Of a stretch of DNA of 64,000 nt, positions 29,112-39,783 are shown one piece after another (position 1 is the first letter of the stretch; each line of letters starts with the position of its first letter). Made by a program: the position numbers and the translations under genes. This stretch comes from Enterobacter cloacae complex sp. ECNIH7. Lineage in GTDB: Bacteria; Pseudomonadota; Gammaproteobacteria; Enterobacterales; Enterobacteriaceae. The notes beneath the pieces are model-generated. The model did not search any database. It had not been told where the DNA came from and saw nothing but the letters and a program-made list of their open reading frames with translations. The stretch covers positions 1,674,001 through 1,738,000 of the forward strand of contig NZ_CP017990.1 in assembly GCF_002208095.1 (NCBI RefSeq). Reading direction: 5' to 3'.

Positions 29112-30941
29112 ATGAACAAAAGGACATTACTCAGTGTTCTTATTGCGGGCGCATGTGTTGCACCGTTTATGGCTCAGGCAACCCTGCTGCAGGCCAGCAG
29201 CGAACCTTATACGGTTAAGGCCAGCGATCTGCAGAAGAAAGAGCAGGAGTTGACCAACTTCCCGCTGATGGCTTCGGTGAAGTCAACCATCCGCACGCTG
29301 GACAACAGCCTGGTGGAACAAATTGAGCCGGGTAAATCGACAAATCCGGAAAACGTCAAGCGCGTGGAAGGGATTATCAAGGCCAGCGACTGGGATTACC
29401 TCTTCCCGCTGCGTGCGCCGGAATATACGTACAGCAACTTCCTGAAAGCGGTGGGTAAATTCCCGGCGCTGTGCCAGACCTATACCGATGGTCGTAACAG
29501 CGATGCCATCTGCCGTAAGTCTCTGGCAACCATGTTCGCGCACTTCGCGCAGGAAACCGGCGGCCACGAGTCCTGGCGTCCGGAAGCCGAGTGGCGTCAG
29601 GCGCTGGTTTACGTGCGTGAGATGGGCTGGAGCGAAGGTCAGAAGGGCGGCTATAACGGCGAATGTAACCCGGATGTCTGGCAGGGTCAGACCTGGCCGT
29701 GCGGTAAAGACAAAGATGGCGATTTCGTTAGCTACTTTGGTCGCGGTGCGAAACAGCTCTCCTATAACTACAACTACGGCCCATTCTCTGAAGCGATGTA
29801 CGGCGACGTCCGCGTACTGCTGGACAAACCTGAGCTGGTGGCGGACACCTGGCTGAACCTTGCTTCCGCGATCTTCTTCTTCGCCTACCCGCAGCCGCCA
29901 AAACCGAGCATGCTGCAGGTTATCGACGGCACCTGGCAGCCGAACGATCACGATAAGGCGAATGGTCTGGTACCGGGCTTCGGCGTGACCACGCAGATCA
30001 TCAACGGCGGCGTGGAGTGCGGTGGCCCGACTGAGATCGCCCAGTCTCAAAACCGTATCAAATACTACAAAGAGTTCGCCAACTACCTGAAGGTGCCTGT
30101 TCCGTCTAATGAAGTGCTGGGCTGCGCCAACATGAAGCAGTTCGACGAAGGAGGTGCCGGCGCGCTGAAGATCTACTGGGAACAGGACTGGGGATGGAGC
30201 GCGGATACCCCGTCAGGCCAGACCTACTCTTGCCAGCTGGTGGGTTACCAGACGCCATTCAGCGCCTTTAAAGAGGGTGACTACACCAAATGCGTGAAGC
30301 ATTACTTCAACGTCAATGTGGTGGGTGAAGACGGGACTTCCGACGGCGGTAGCGTCACGCCAACGCCAACGCCGACCCCTGTCGACCCAACGGACGAAGG
30401 CAATACCACGCCGGTGCCGGACGATAACACCCCGGCTCCGGACGATAATACGCCAGCGCCGGTAAACCATGCGCCGGTAGCAAAAATCGCCGGTCCGGTG
30501 GGGGCGGTTGAAGCGGGTAAATCAGTTTCTCTGAACGCGTCTGGCTCGACTGACGAAGACGGTAACCACCTGACTTATACCTGGACGGCTCCGAACGGTC
30601 AGACCGTAAGCGGCGAAGATAAAGCGATTATTACGTTCAATGCACCGGAAGTGGCGGCGGCAACGCAGTACCCGATCAACCTGACCGTCAGTGACGGCGA
30701 GCTGAGCAGCACCACCAGCTATACGCTGAACGTTCAGGCTAAGCAGACCGACGGCGGCCAGACCGGGACTTACCCGACCTGGACCTCCAAAACCAAATGG
30801 AAAGCGGGCGATATCGTTAACAACCGCGGCCAGCTGTTCCAGTGCAAACCTTATCCGTACAGCGGCTGGTGCAATAACGCGCCATCCTACTACGAGCCAG
30901 GTAAAGGGATTGCATGGCAGGACGCGTGGACTGCGCTGTAA
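29112..30941 (+). CDS. GH19 chitinase with PKD and CBM5/12 domains
   Basis: This second secreted chitinase belongs to the unrelated inverting GH19 family. ATG at 29112 is preferred over an in-frame TTG at 29106, because AGAGGA lies at a better distance; the product is 609 residues. The signal peptide ends FMAQA/T. The GH19 domain (about residues 95-345) shows the catalytic Glu148 in [11 protein letters not shown], then [18 protein letters not shown] and [20 protein letters not shown]-rich linker follows (about 415-455), then a PKD-like domain ([20 protein letters not shown]) and a C-terminal CBM5/12 with four Cys. A retaining GH18 and an inverting GH19 enzyme usually act synergistically on chitin. 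Confidence 0.93.
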   Translation: MNKRTLLSVLIAGACVAPFMAQATLLQASSEPYTVKASDLQKKEQELTNFPLMASVKSTIRTLDNSLVEQIEPGKSTNPENVKRVEGIIKASDWDYLFPLRAPEYTYSNFLKAVGKFPALCQTYTDGRNSDAICRKSLATMFAHFAQETGGHESWRPEAEWRQALVYVREMGWSEGQKGGYNGECNPDVWQGQTWPCGKDKDGDFVSYFGRGAKQLSYNYNYGPFSEAMYGDVRVLLDKPELVADTWLNLASAIFFFAYPQPPKPSMLQVIDGTWQPNDHDKANGLVPGFGVTTQIINGGVECGGPTEIAQSQNRIKYYKEFANYLKVPVPSNEVLGCANMKQFDEGGAGALKIYWEQDWGWSADTPSGQTYSCQLVGYQTPFSAFKEGDYTKCVKHYFNVNVVGEDGTSDGGSVTPTPTPTPVDPTDEGNTTPVPDDNTPAPDDNTPAPVNHAPVAKIAGPVGAVEAGKSVSLNASGSTDEDGNHLTYTWTAPNGQTVSGEDKAIITFNAPEVAAATQYPINLTVSDGELSSTTSYTLNVQAKQTDGGQTGTYPTWTSKTKWKAGDIVNNRGQLFQCKPYPYSGWCNNAPSYYEPGKGIAWQDAWTAL

Positions 30942-30962
30942 TCAGCAAAACAGTAAAATGAC

Positions 30963-30993
30963 AAACGGCAACCTTCGGGTTGCCGTTTTTTTT
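30963..30993 (+). terminator. Rho-independent terminator of the chitinase cluster
   Basis: AAACGGCAACC, loop TTCG and GGTTGCCGTTT are followed by a run of T residues. It lies 22 bases after the GH19 stop and closes the island before ybjS. Confidence 0.93.
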
Positions 30994-31019
30994 CTCATCG
31001 TAAAAATGCAGGACCCGAT

Positions 31020-32033
31020 CTACCGATGAAGCTTCCCGTGATCCCGCAGCCACGCCGCCGTACGCGTAATCCCTTCATCCAGCGTCACGATCGGTTTGTA
31101 CCCAAGCTCGTTCTCCGCTCGCGAAATATCCAGCGTGAAATCAAAGTTAAGCTTCGATACGCCGTAATGCGTCAGCGCAGGCTCTTTGGCCGATTTACTG
31201 CCAAAACGCTCCATGCTGCGGGCAATCATATCCAGCATTGGGTAAGGGACTGAACGGATGCGGCAGTCGATCTGCAGCTCGTCAATTAAGCGCTGCACAA
31301 TGCTGCGCAGCGTGCAGGGTTCGCCGTTCGTGATGTTGTAGGCGCGACCGGAGATGAGCTTATCGCAGTCCGGCTGGCTTGCCAGCCACATGGCGTGGAC
31401 GGCGTTTTCGTAATAGGTCATATCCACCAGCGCATCGCCGCCGCGCGGCAGCAGCACGCTGCCGTAGTGGTGCATCATCTGCGCCAGGCGCGGAATAAAC
31501 ACTTTGTCGTGCGGCCCGAACAGGCTCTGCGGACGCAGGACCGTAAAACGGGTGTGCGGGTTCGACTGTGCCAGCAGGTCAATCACCTCTTCGCTGGCCG
31601 CCTTGCTGCGGGCAAACTCGCAGGCGAAGCGAGCCGGACGGAAATCTTCCTGCACGTCACGATGGTGGTGATAGTCGAAATAGAGCGACGGTGACGAGAT
31701 ATGAATAAAGTTGCGCACGCCCCAGGCGACGGCCCATTCACCCAGACGACGGGTGGCCCGCACGTTGGCGAGATCGAAGGCTTCCTGGGTCCCCCATGGG
31801 GAGGTAAAACTGGAACAGTGCCACAGCGTGTCGATACCGGCGAGCATCACTTTCGCCTGCGAGGAGACCAGCTCCGTCAGGTCAGCATGGACGAACTCCG
31901 CGCCCATTTTTTGCAGCAGTTTTCCCATCGCTTCGTTGCGACCGGTAGCCCTGACGCTGATGCCCTTGTTGCGCAGAAATTCGACCGCATTTCGGCCTAA
32001 GCCGCTGGTCGCCCCGGTAACCAGTACCTTCAT
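31020..32033 (-). CDS. ybjS: NAD(P)-dependent oxidoreductase YbjS (extended SDR)
   Basis: This 337-residue protein is an extended short-chain dehydrogenase/epimerase-type enzyme with the Rossmann motif [14 protein letters not shown] at the N-terminus. The active-site YxxxK is not obvious by eye. ATG at 32033 ([11 protein letters not shown]) is chosen because it opens the Rossmann strand and equals the E. coli length; a longer frame upstream has no family support. Its substrate is not established. It ends a minus-strand run with ybjT and ltaE, 92 bases after ybjT. Confidence 0.92.
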   Translation of the reverse strand: MKVLVTGATSGLGRNAVEFLRNKGISVRATGRNEAMGKLLQKMGAEFVHADLTELVSSQAKVMLAGIDTLWHCSSFTSPWGTQEAFDLANVRATRRLGEWAVAWGVRNFIHISSPSLYFDYHHHRDVQEDFRPARFACEFARSKAASEEVIDLLAQSNPHTRFTVLRPQSLFGPHDKVFIPRLAQMMHHYGSVLLPRGGDALVDMTYYENAVHAMWLASQPDCDKLISGRAYNITNGEPCTLRSIVQRLIDELQIDCRIRSVPYPMLDMIARSMERFGSKSAKEPALTHYGVSKLNFDFTLDISRAENELGYKPIVTLDEGITRTAAWLRDHGKLHR

Positions 32034-32125
32034 AGCTATCCACTGTGTTGAAAAGAATTTCGTGCGCATTCTTTCGTGAATTACGGCGCTATGCAATGGG
32101 AAAGGTGAAAGAAAGAGAGTTTTAT

Positions 32126-33562
32126 TTAGATCTTTTCCGTCTTTTGTTCTGCCCGTTGCGCAATGCGTTTCGCCATTCCCCGGAAGATAAACAGGTGGGC
32201 AGGGATCATCAACAGCCAGTAGAACAGACCCGGCATTCCGTGGGGATGCCACCAGGCGCGGACGTCCAGTTCGCGATGGTCGCCTTTGTCTTTGAGGGTA
32301 AAGCAGAGTCGACCCAGCCCCGGGGCTTTCATGCCGAACAGCATCGCCAGCTGTTTTTCCGGCTCGACGATGATGACCTTCCAGCTGTCGACCGCATCGC
32401 CCACCTCAAGATACGGGCGTGCCGGGCGGCCTTTTGCCAGCCTGTGCCCCACCAGCAGATCCATTGCCCCGCGCGTTTGCCAGAGGATATTGCCGAAGAA
32501 ATAACCGTCTTTGCCGCCAATCTGGTTCACCACCTCCCACAGCGCGGCCAGGCTGGCGTGGGTTTTCACCGTGCAGCCCGCCTGTTTCGGGTAATAGCCG
32601 TACTCCGGGCGCCAGCGGGCAAACGCCTGGGCGTCGTAACCCCAGTCGCTGGAGTTCACCAGCTGCTCTTCTTCTTTCAGCGTATTGCGCACGGCATCAT
32701 CAAAGCGGATCAGGTCCTGGGGAATGAGTGCCCGCAGTTCGCGATCGTCCGCCAGTAAATCGTGTTTGAGCCCCTGGATCAGCGCTTTGGCGGTCGTCGG
32801 CGGCACCGAGGTGATCACATTCAAAAACCACACCGAAATCCAGCGGGTCGGAAAGGGGATGGGGATCAGCCAGCGGCGGCGGCCGCTGACGCGCATGAAA
32901 TGTTCGAACTGCTCCTGATAGCTCAGCACTTCAGGACCTGCCGCCTCGAGCACGCGGTGTTGCTCCGCCGGGTGATCCAGCAGGGCCACCAGATAATGCA
33001 GTAAATTTTCCAGCGCAATCGGCGTGGTGCGCGAGCGCACCCAGCGCGGCGGCGTGAGCACCGGCAGGTTGTAAACCATATCGCGCATCACTTCGAAGGC
33101 GGCGGAGCCTGCGCCGACGATGATTCCGGCGCGCAGTTCGGTGACGGGTATATTCGCCCCGCGCAGGGTTTCAGCCGTCAGCTGGCGGGCGCGCAGGTGA
33201 TCGGACTGCTCGCGTTCGGGCGCCTGGAGCGAGCTTAAAAAAATGACCTGCTTCACCGGGGTTTGCAGCAGGGCATCGCGGACATTCATCGCCACCTGCC
33301 GCTCGTGGGCGATAAAATCCCCGCCTTCGCCCATGCTGTGCACCAGGTAGTAAAGCGTGTCGACCCCTTCCAGCAGGGCGGGAAGTTCCTTCGGCCAGTT
33401 GAGGTCAACGCTGTGGCAGGTAACGCCAGGCAAACTAAGCTTTTGCAGGCGTTCGGTGTTGCGTGCCGCTGCCAGCACCTGGTGCCCCTGCTGGCTTAAC
33501 GCCGCGGTGAGATGCTGACCGATGTACCCGCTGGCGCCGAGCACCAGAATGCGTTGCGGCAC
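32126..33562 (-). CDS. ybjT: YbjT, SDR-type NAD(P)-binding protein with DUF2867
   Basis: The 478-residue protein has an N-terminal NAD(P)-binding domain ([15 protein letters not shown]) of the NmrA-like SDR type and a C-terminal DUF2867 region ([38 protein letters not shown]) ending in a hydrophobic segment ([19 protein letters not shown]), so it may be membrane-associated. Function is not known. It follows ltaE by 10 bases in the poxB-ltaE-ybjT run. Confidence 0.92.
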   Translation of the reverse strand: MPQRILVLGASGYIGQHLTAALSQQGHQVLAAARNTERLQKLSLPGVTCHSVDLNWPKELPALLEGVDTLYYLVHSMGEGGDFIAHERQVAMNVRDALLQTPVKQVIFLSSLQAPEREQSDHLRARQLTAETLRGANIPVTELRAGIIVGAGSAAFEVMRDMVYNLPVLTPPRWVRSRTTPIALENLLHYLVALLDHPAEQHRVLEAAGPEVLSYQEQFEHFMRVSGRRRWLIPIPFPTRWISVWFLNVITSVPPTTAKALIQGLKHDLLADDRELRALIPQDLIRFDDAVRNTLKEEEQLVNSSDWGYDAQAFARWRPEYGYYPKQAGCTVKTHASLAALWEVVNQIGGKDGYFFGNILWQTRGAMDLLVGHRLAKGRPARPYLEVGDAVDSWKVIIVEPEKQLAMLFGMKAPGLGRLCFTLKDKGDHRELDVRAWWHPHGMPGLFYWLLMIPAHLFIFRGMAKRIAQRAEQKTEKI

Positions 33563-33572
33563 GTGATGCTCC

Positions 33573-34574
33573 TTATCGCTGTAAAAACGCCTGCCAGTGT
33601 TTTACCACGTCGACCAGCTGCTCGCGGCTCACGTCGAGATGCATGACCAGACGCACGACGGGTGAGGCGTTGATCAGCACGCCACGTGCTTTCATAAATT
33701 CGCCCAGCGCGGCGGCGCGATCCTCGCCCACGCGGACGAACAGCATATTGGTGTCGTGGCGCATCACGTCGGCGCCAATTTCGCGCAGCTGCGCCGCCAT
33801 CCACGCGGCGTTGTCGTGATCGTCCTTCAGGCGCGCCACGTTGTTTTTCAGGGCATACAGCCCGGCAGCCGCCAGAATACCCGCCTGGCGCATGCCGCCG
33901 CCGGTCATTTTACGCCAGCGGTTGGCGCGCTTGATGTAGTCCGCGTTGCCCACCAGCAGAGAGCCCACCGGCGTGCCCAGCCCTTTAGAAAGGCAGATGG
34001 TGAACGAGTCGCAGTATTGCGCAATCTCTTTCAGCTCGCAGCCGTACTCCACGACGGCATTAAAGATGCGCGCGCCGTCAACGTGCAGGCCGAGCCGGCG
34101 CTCGCGGGTGAATTCCCACGCTGCTTTCAGGTATTCGCGCGGCAGCACTTTGCCGTTGTGGGTGTTTTCGAGGCTGAGCAGCCGGCTGCGGGCGAAGTGA
34201 ATATCGTCGGCTTTGATTTTCGCCGCGACTTTATCGAGCGGCAGGGAGCCGTCCGGCGCGGCGTCAATCGGCTGCGGCTGAATGCTGCCGAGCACGGCGG
34301 CACCGCCTGCTTCATACAGATAGTTATGCGCGCCCTGGCCGACGATATACTCTTCACCGCGCTCGCAGTGGCTGAGCAGCGCGACCAGGTTAGCCTGCGT
34401 TCCGGTCGGCAGGAACAGCGCGGCCTCCTTGCCGCTCAGTTCAGCCGCGTAGCGCTGCAGTTCGTTAACCGTCGGGTCATCGCCGTAGACGTCGTCCCCG
34501 ACCGGGGCGGCCATCATCTCTTCGAGCATGGCGCGGCTCGGGCGGGTTACGGTATCACTGCGTAAATCAATCAT
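33573..34574 (-). CDS. ltaE: Low-specificity L-threonine aldolase
   Basis: LtaE is a PLP enzyme that splits L-allo-threonine and L-threonine to glycine and acetaldehyde. The 333 residues equal the E. coli length. The fold-type I features are visible: N-terminal [17 protein letters not shown], the [11 protein letters not shown] segment that contacts the cofactor, and the PLP-binding Lys in [12 protein letters not shown]. It lies between poxB (38 bases upstream) and ybjT. Confidence 0.96.
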   Translation of the reverse strand: MIDLRSDTVTRPSRAMLEEMMAAPVGDDVYGDDPTVNELQRYAAELSGKEAALFLPTGTQANLVALLSHCERGEEYIVGQGAHNYLYEAGGAAVLGSIQPQPIDAAPDGSLPLDKVAAKIKADDIHFARSRLLSLENTHNGKVLPREYLKAAWEFTRERRLGLHVDGARIFNAVVEYGCELKEIAQYCDSFTICLSKGLGTPVGSLLVGNADYIKRANRWRKMTGGGMRQAGILAAAGLYALKNNVARLKDDHDNAAWMAAQLREIGADVMRHDTNMLFVRVGEDRAAALGEFMKARGVLINASPVVRLVMHLDVSREQLVDVVKHWQAFLQR

Positions 34575-34612
34575 TTCACATCCCTTTATTTTAAGAGGTC
34601 GTGCGAAATGTT

Positions 34613-36331
34613 TTACCTGAGCCAGTTGGTTTTTGCCAGTTCGATCACCTCGTCGCCGCGCCCGCTGATGATGGCGCGCAGCATATACAGGCTAAAGCCT
34701 TTGGCCTGTTCCAGCTTAATTTGCGGCGGGATCGCCAGCTCTTCTTTGGCGACGACGACATCCACCAGCACCGGACCGTCGATGGAAAACGCACGCTGCA
34801 GGGCCTCATCCACCTCGGAGGCTTTCTCCACGCGGATACCGGTGATGCCGCAGGCTTCGGCGATGCGCGCGAAGTTGGTGTCGTGCAGCTCGGTGCCGTC
34901 CGTGAGATAGCCTCCGGCCTTCATCTCCATCGCCACGAAGCCCAGCACGCTGTTGTTGAAAACCACAATTTTCAGCGGCAGCTTCATCTGCACCACCGAC
35001 AGGAAATCCCCCATCAGCATGCTGAACCCGCCGTCGCCGCACATCGCAACTACCTGACGCTCCGGCGCCGTCGCTTTTGCGCCCAGCGCCTGCGGCATGG
35101 CGTTGGCCATCGAACCGTGGTTGAACGAGCCGAGCAGGCGGCGTTTTCCGTTCATCTTCAGATAGCGTGCCGCCCAGACGGTTGGCGTGCCCACGTCGCA
35201 GGTAAATATGGCATCGTCGTCAGCGAAATGGCTGATCTGCTGCGCCAGATACTGCGGGTGAATGGCTTTGTCGCTCGGTTTGGCGAGGTCGTCCAGCCCC
35301 TTGCGGGCGTCGCGATAGTCGCTCAGGGCTTTATCAAGGAACTTGCGGTCCGTTTTTTCTTCCAGCAGCGGCAGCAGGGCGGCAAGGGTGGATTTGGTGT
35401 CGCCCACCAGCGCCATATCGACCTTGCTGTGCGCGCCGATGCTGGCCGGGTTGATATCAATCTGAATGATTTTCGCTTCCGTCGGGTAGAACGCGCGATA
35501 CGGGAACTGGGTACCCAGCAGGATCAGCGTGTCGGCGTTCATCATGGTGTGGAAGCCGCTGGAGAAACCGATCAGACCGGTCATCCCCACATCAAAGGGG
35601 TTGTCGTACTCGACGTGCTCTTTGCCGCGCAGGGCGTGGACAATAGGGGCCTTAAGCTTACCGGCGAATTCAAGCAGCTCCTTGTGCGCGCCCGCGCAGC
35701 CGCTGCCGCACATCAGGGCGATATTGCTGGAGTAACGCAGCAGCTGTGCCAGCTTTTTCAGCTCCTCTTCCGCAGGCGTCACCACCGGCTGCGGGGCGTG
35801 ATACCAGTGGGTGCTGGCCCCTTCCGGCGCGGCCTTGAGGGCCACATCGCCCGGGATAACGACCACAGAAACGCCGCGGTTCAGCACGGCCTTGCGCATG
35901 GCGATCGCCAGCACCTGCGGGATCTGCTCCGGGGATGAAACCAGCTCGCAATAGTGGCTGCATTCACGGAACAGCTCCTGCGGATGCGTCTCCTGAAAAT
36001 AGCCGCTGCCGATTTCGGAAGAGGGGATATGGGCGGCAATCGCCAGCACCGGCACGTGGTTACGGTGACAGTCGAACAGCCCGTTAATCAGATGCAGGTT
36101 GCCGGGACCACATGAGCCCGCACACACGGCCAGTTCGCCCGTGAGCTGTGCTTCAGCGCCTGCGGCGAAGGCGGCAACCTCTTCATGGCGGGTAGGCATC
36201 CATTCGATAGTCTTCATTTTATTGAGGCTGTCGCTGAGTCCGTTCAGGGAATCGCCGGTTACGCCCCAGATACGTTTCACGCCAGCCTGTTCGAGCGTTT
36301 TCGCAATATATGCAGCCACGGTTTGTTTCAT
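34613..36331 (-). CDS. poxB: Pyruvate dehydrogenase (ubiquinone), pyruvate oxidase PoxB
   Basis: PoxB decarboxylates pyruvate to acetate and CO2 and gives electrons to ubiquinone at the membrane, mainly in stationary phase. The 572 residues equal the E. coli enzyme. ThDP-enzyme features include the catalytic Glu in [16 protein letters not shown], the ThDP/Mg motif [20 protein letters not shown], and the C-terminal lipid-binding tail rich in amphipathic residues ([20 protein letters not shown]). GGAGACGG precedes its ATG. In E. coli the gene depends on RpoS; I see no decisive promoter sequence to confirm it here. Confidence 0.97.
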   Translation of the reverse strand: MKQTVAAYIAKTLEQAGVKRIWGVTGDSLNGLSDSLNKMKTIEWMPTRHEEVAAFAAGAEAQLTGELAVCAGSCGPGNLHLINGLFDCHRNHVPVLAIAAHIPSSEIGSGYFQETHPQELFRECSHYCELVSSPEQIPQVLAIAMRKAVLNRGVSVVVIPGDVALKAAPEGASTHWYHAPQPVVTPAEEELKKLAQLLRYSSNIALMCGSGCAGAHKELLEFAGKLKAPIVHALRGKEHVEYDNPFDVGMTGLIGFSSGFHTMMNADTLILLGTQFPYRAFYPTEAKIIQIDINPASIGAHSKVDMALVGDTKSTLAALLPLLEEKTDRKFLDKALSDYRDARKGLDDLAKPSDKAIHPQYLAQQISHFADDDAIFTCDVGTPTVWAARYLKMNGKRRLLGSFNHGSMANAMPQALGAKATAPERQVVAMCGDGGFSMLMGDFLSVVQMKLPLKIVVFNNSVLGFVAMEMKAGGYLTDGTELHDTNFARIAEACGITGIRVEKASEVDEALQRAFSIDGPVLVDVVVAKEELAIPPQIKLEQAKGFSLYMLRAIISGRGDEVIELAKTNWLR

Positions 36332-36482
36332 GGTTGTCCGTCTCCTTTTTGTGATATCGCTTACAAGCTTAGAAGAAAGTCTCCGTATTGCCCGTCATCT
36401 CCCCCTAATTAAAAGGTGCTTTTCACGCGCAATTATTCGGCATAATCTGGTTATACCTCGGTGAAAACAGGAATCATTTCAA

Positions 36483-36917
36483 ATGGTTAAATCATTGTTA
36501 ATTGCTGTTAATGAAAAGCTATCGTGCGACGATCTTGGCAAACTCTTGTTACGACTTGCCGTCGGCGGGCTGATGCTTTTTCATGGTTTGCACAAGCTTT
36601 TTGGCGGCGTGGGCTTTATCAGCGGCATGCTTGTGGAAAAAGGGCTACCGGGATTTATCGCCTACGGCGTGTTGGTTGGAGAAGTGGTGGCACCGGTTCT
36701 GATTATTGTCGGGCTCTTTACGCGTCCGGCCGCGCTGGTGCTGGCCTTTACGATGATTGTGGCATGGCTGATGGTGGGAATGGGTGAAACGCTCGCCCTT
36801 GATAAGGTGGGCGCATGGGCGATTGAAAGCCTGGTGTACTTCTTTATCGGCTCTCTGGCGATCGCGTTTTTAGGGGCGGGGCGGTTTGCGCTGGGTAAAG
36901 CACCCGCGTGGCGGTAG
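36483..36917 (+). CDS. DoxX-family membrane protein
   Basis: This 144-residue protein has four membrane helices and the DoxX signature (LLLRLAVGGLMLFHGLHKLFGG at the start of helix 1, GEVVAPVLIIVGLFTRPAA in helix 3). DoxX-like proteins are often linked to redox or thiol metabolism, but this one has no assigned role. It is transcribed away from poxB, and E. coli has no gene here. It ends beside a BIME. Confidence 0.85.
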   Translation: MVKSLLIAVNEKLSCDDLGKLLLRLAVGGLMLFHGLHKLFGGVGFISGMLVEKGLPGFIAYGVLVGEVVAPVLIIVGLFTRPAALVLAFTMIVAWLMVGMGETLALDKVGAWAIESLVYFFIGSLAIAFLGAGRFALGKAPAWR

Positions 36918-36928
36918 GGTTGTTGTCG

Positions 36929-36986
36929 GTCGGGTAAACGCAGTGCCACCCGACAAAAAGCCCGGTGGCGTTGACGCTTACCGGGC
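36929..36986. repeat. BIME: two inverted REP elements
   Basis: Two REP units face each other: GTCGGGT with ACCCGAC (36929-36954), and GCCCGGTGGCGTTGACGCTT with ACCGGGC (36960-36986). They sit in the gap between the convergent DoxX and hcr genes, where such elements commonly protect or end transcripts. Confidence 0.9.
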
Positions 36987-37007
36987 CTACGATCGAAAGT
37001 TGACCGT

Positions 37008-37976
37008 TTATGCGAGGACGAGATCGCCCTGCGGATGGCACGAGCACGCCAGCACGTAACCCTCGGCAATTTCCGCATCGGACAGCGTCATGGTGCTGGT
37101 GACGGTATACTCTCCGGAAACCACCTTCGTCTTACAGCAGCCGCACACGCCCGCGCGGCAGGCCGCCGCTACCGGCACCTTGTTGCTTTCCAGCGCCTCC
37201 AGCAGCGTGGTTCCCACGCGACCAAAGAAGGTCCGCGCAGGCTGCAGCTTGGTGAACTTAACGCCGCTGGTTGCGGCTTCCGCCAACGGCGTGAAGAACT
37301 GCTCTTTGAAGAAGCGGGTCACGCCAAGCGCTTTCACCTCTTTTTCCACGATATCCATGTACGGCGCCGGGCCGCAGGTCATCACGGTGCGGTTCGCGAT
37401 ATCCGGCACGCTTTGCAGGAGCTCGCGGCTCAGGCGACCGGGCACAAAGCCGTGGGTCGCGTTGTGCTCCGCCACCAGCGTCACCGGATAATTACGCCAC
37501 TCCCCGGCAAAAATCACATCTTCCGGGGAACGGACGCTGAAGATCGCCTGCACGTCGGCCTGCGGGCGGTTCTTCGCCAGCCAGCGGCGCATCGACATAA
37601 TCGGCGTTACGCCACAGCCCGCCGCCAGCAGCAGGAATTTATCGTCTGCTTTGTCGTCACAGGTGAAATCGCCCTGCGCGTCAGACAGCCAGATATAATC
37701 CCCGCGCTTGACGTCCCGCGTCAGCCACTGCGAGCCCGCGCCGTCGTCAATACGACGGATAGTGAGCGTAATGTACTCGCTCACGCCCGGCGTTGAGGAG
37801 ATCGTGTAGGCGCGCAGCGTATCCGCCGAATTGCGAACACTGACCAGCGCATACTGGCCTGCACGGTACGGATAGTAGTCGTGGCACAGCAGCGACAGCG
37901 TCCACACATCCGGCGTCTCCTGATGGATGTGATGAACCTGCATCCGCCACGGACATTGTGAGGTTGGCATGGTCAT
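37008..37976 (-). CDS. hcr: NADH oxidoreductase Hcr (Hcp reductase)
   Basis: Hcr passes electrons from NADH to the hybrid cluster protein Hcp. The 322-residue protein has an FAD domain (LRAYTISSTPG), an NAD(P) domain (LAAGCGVTPIMSM, TCGPAPYM) and a C-terminal plant-type 2Fe-2S ferredoxin with CRAGVCGCCKTKV and a final Cys in ACSCHPQGDL. AAGGAG lies 7 bases before its ATG. It follows hcp by 10 bases in one operon, so it shares the hcp promoter. Confidence 0.97.
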   Translation of the reverse strand: MTMPTSQCPWRMQVHHIHQETPDVWTLSLLCHDYYPYRAGQYALVSVRNSADTLRAYTISSTPGVSEYITLTIRRIDDGAGSQWLTRDVKRGDYIWLSDAQGDFTCDDKADDKFLLLAAGCGVTPIMSMRRWLAKNRPQADVQAIFSVRSPEDVIFAGEWRNYPVTLVAEHNATHGFVPGRLSRELLQSVPDIANRTVMTCGPAPYMDIVEKEVKALGVTRFFKEQFFTPLAEAATSGVKFTKLQPARTFFGRVGTTLLEALESNKVPVAAACRAGVCGCCKTKVVSGEYTVTSTMTLSDAEIAEGYVLACSCHPQGDLVLA

Positions 37977-37986
37977 GAATAACTCC

Positions 37987-39639
37987 TTACGCGCTCAGCA
38001 GCTGTTTCATATCATCTTCAACGTTGGTCACGGAACGCAGGCCGAATTTCTCGTTCAGCACGGCCAGCAGGTCCGGCGTCAGGAAGCCCGGCGCGGTCGG
38101 TCCGGTCACGATGTTGGTGACGCCGAGAGAGAGCAGGGTCAGCAGGATGACAATCGCCTTCTGCTCAAACCATGACAGCACCAGCGACAGCGGAAGGTCG
38201 TTCACGCCGCAGCCCAGTTTCTCCGCCAGGGTGACCGCCAGAATGATGGCCGAGTAAGCATCGTTACACTGGCCCGCATCGATCAGGCGCGGCAGACCTT
38301 CGATGTCGCCGAAATCCAGCTTGTTGAAACGGTATTTGCCGCACGCCAGGGTCAGGATCAGGCAGTCTTCCGGCACGCGGGTGGCGAAATCGGTGAAGTA
38401 GTTACGTTCGCCGCGCGCGCCGTCGCAGCCGCCGACGAGGAAGATGTGGCGCAGCTTTTCACGGCTGACGAGATCGATCAGCGAATCAGCGGCACCCAGC
38501 AGGGTTTCACGACCAAATCCGACGGTGATGAGATGTGGGATCTCGCGGTACGGGAAGCCCGCCATCTGCTGCGCCTGGGCGATAACCGGACCGAAATCGT
38601 CACCTTCAAGATGGCTCACGCCCGGCCAGCCGACGATGCTGCGGGTCCAGATGCGGTCATCGTACGCGCCGACGGTCGGGTCGATGATGCAGTTAGAGGT
38701 CATCACGATAGGGCCAGGGAAGCGGGCGAACTCCACCTGCTGGTTCTGCCAGCCGCTGCCGTAGTTACCGATCAGATGCTTAAATTTACGCAGTTCCGGG
38801 TAGCCGTGTGCCGGCAGCATTTCGCCGTGGGTATAAACGTTAACGCCGGTGCCTTCGGTTTGCTTCAGCAGGTTGTAGAGATCTTTCAGGTCGTGACCGG
38901 AAATCAGAATGCACTTGCCTTCGGTTGCCTTGACGTTGACCTGCGTCGGCGTCGGGTGGCCGTAGGTGCTGGTTTCACCGGCGTCAAGAATGCTCATCAC
39001 GCGGAAGTTCATCTGGCCGATTTCCATTGAGCATTCCAGCAGGGCATTCATATCGGCAGGCCAGGTACCCAGCCACGCCATGATTTTGTGGTACTGGGCG
39101 TAAATCTCATTGTCGTACTGACCCAGAACGTGCGCGTGTTCCATATAGGCCGCAGCGCCTTTCAGGCCGTACAGGCACAGCAGGCGCAGGCCGAGAATGT
39201 TCTCGCCAATCGCCGCTTTGTCTTTATTCGGGGTGAACTCTGCCGCCTGACGCTGGAGGTCGCCGAGATCGTCGCTGACCAGCTGCAGTTCAGACATCGG
39301 GTTTTCCACGCGAGCGCTGGCGTCGGCCTTCAGGCACTGTGCCTTCAGCGCTTCACGCAGGGCAATCGCTTCGCGGGCGTAGCCGACAATGCGCGGAGAG
39401 TCGAAGTTAACGTTGGTCAGCGTGGAGAAGAAGGCGCGCGGGGCGAAGCTGTCGACGTAGTGGTCGACAATGCCGTATTCGCGGGCTTTGAACGCCCATG
39501 CGGAAAGGCCTTGCAGGGCGGCAATCAGCAGGTCCTGCAGGTCAGATGTTTCTGCGGTTTTGCCGCACATACCCTGTGCGTAAGAGCAGCCATTGCCTGC
39601 CGGGGTACGGATAGTTTGTTCACATTGCACACAAAACAT
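37987..39639 (-). CDS. hcp: Hydroxylamine reductase / nitrosative-stress hybrid cluster protein Hcp
   Basis: Hcp is a 550-residue iron-sulfur protein with a hybrid [4Fe-2S-2O] cluster, used against NO and hydroxylamine. ATG at 39639 gives [10 protein letters not shown], with the N-terminal cluster cysteines at 3, 6, 18 and 25, the pattern of facultative anaerobes. Hybrid-cluster ligands lie in the C-terminal half ([40 protein letters not shown]). An in-frame GTG two codons upstream is a less likely start. It leads the hcp-hcr operon. Confidence 0.96.
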   Translation of the reverse strand: MFCVQCEQTIRTPAGNGCSYAQGMCGKTAETSDLQDLLIAALQGLSAWAFKAREYGIVDHYVDSFAPRAFFSTLTNVNFDSPRIVGYAREAIALREALKAQCLKADASARVENPMSELQLVSDDLGDLQRQAAEFTPNKDKAAIGENILGLRLLCLYGLKGAAAYMEHAHVLGQYDNEIYAQYHKIMAWLGTWPADMNALLECSMEIGQMNFRVMSILDAGETSTYGHPTPTQVNVKATEGKCILISGHDLKDLYNLLKQTEGTGVNVYTHGEMLPAHGYPELRKFKHLIGNYGSGWQNQQVEFARFPGPIVMTSNCIIDPTVGAYDDRIWTRSIVGWPGVSHLEGDDFGPVIAQAQQMAGFPYREIPHLITVGFGRETLLGAADSLIDLVSREKLRHIFLVGGCDGARGERNYFTDFATRVPEDCLILTLACGKYRFNKLDFGDIEGLPRLIDAGQCNDAYSAIILAVTLAEKLGCGVNDLPLSLVLSWFEQKAIVILLTLLSLGVTNIVTGPTAPGFLTPDLLAVLNEKFGLRSVTNVEDDMKQLLSA

Positions 39640-39653
39640 AATCACACCTGTTA

Positions 39654-39749
39654 AAGTTATATTTAATATACATGTTTAAGGTTATGCCTGTGCCAGAACG
39701 GAGAAAAGGGCTTTCTGCTACAAAATAGAGGGAGATTGATTTAGCGCAA
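39654..39749 (-). promoter_or_regulatory. hcp promoter: NsrR-like and FNR-like sites
   Basis: AAGTTATATTTAATATACATGTT (39654-39676, read in two parts here as a 23-bp box) matches 19 of 23 positions of an 11-1-11 NsrR box with consensus AAGATGYATTT-N-AAATRCATCTT. TTGATTTAGCGCAA (39736-39749) is an FNR-like half plus an imperfect half; it is centred 103.5 bases before the hcp ATG. This spacing agrees with what I recall for E. coli hcp (FNR at about -72.5). Expected control is anaerobic activation by FNR and relief of NsrR repression by NO. Confidence 0.7.
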
Positions 39750-39783
39750 TTTTTGCGGCAGGAAACCTACCGCCAAAGAAGTA

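Noticed and set aside
34601-35938. A 445-codon open frame antisense to poxB
   Set aside because: It lies wholly opposite a conserved enzyme gene in GC-rich sequence, has no ribosome site and gives a low-complexity His/Arg/Gln-rich product.
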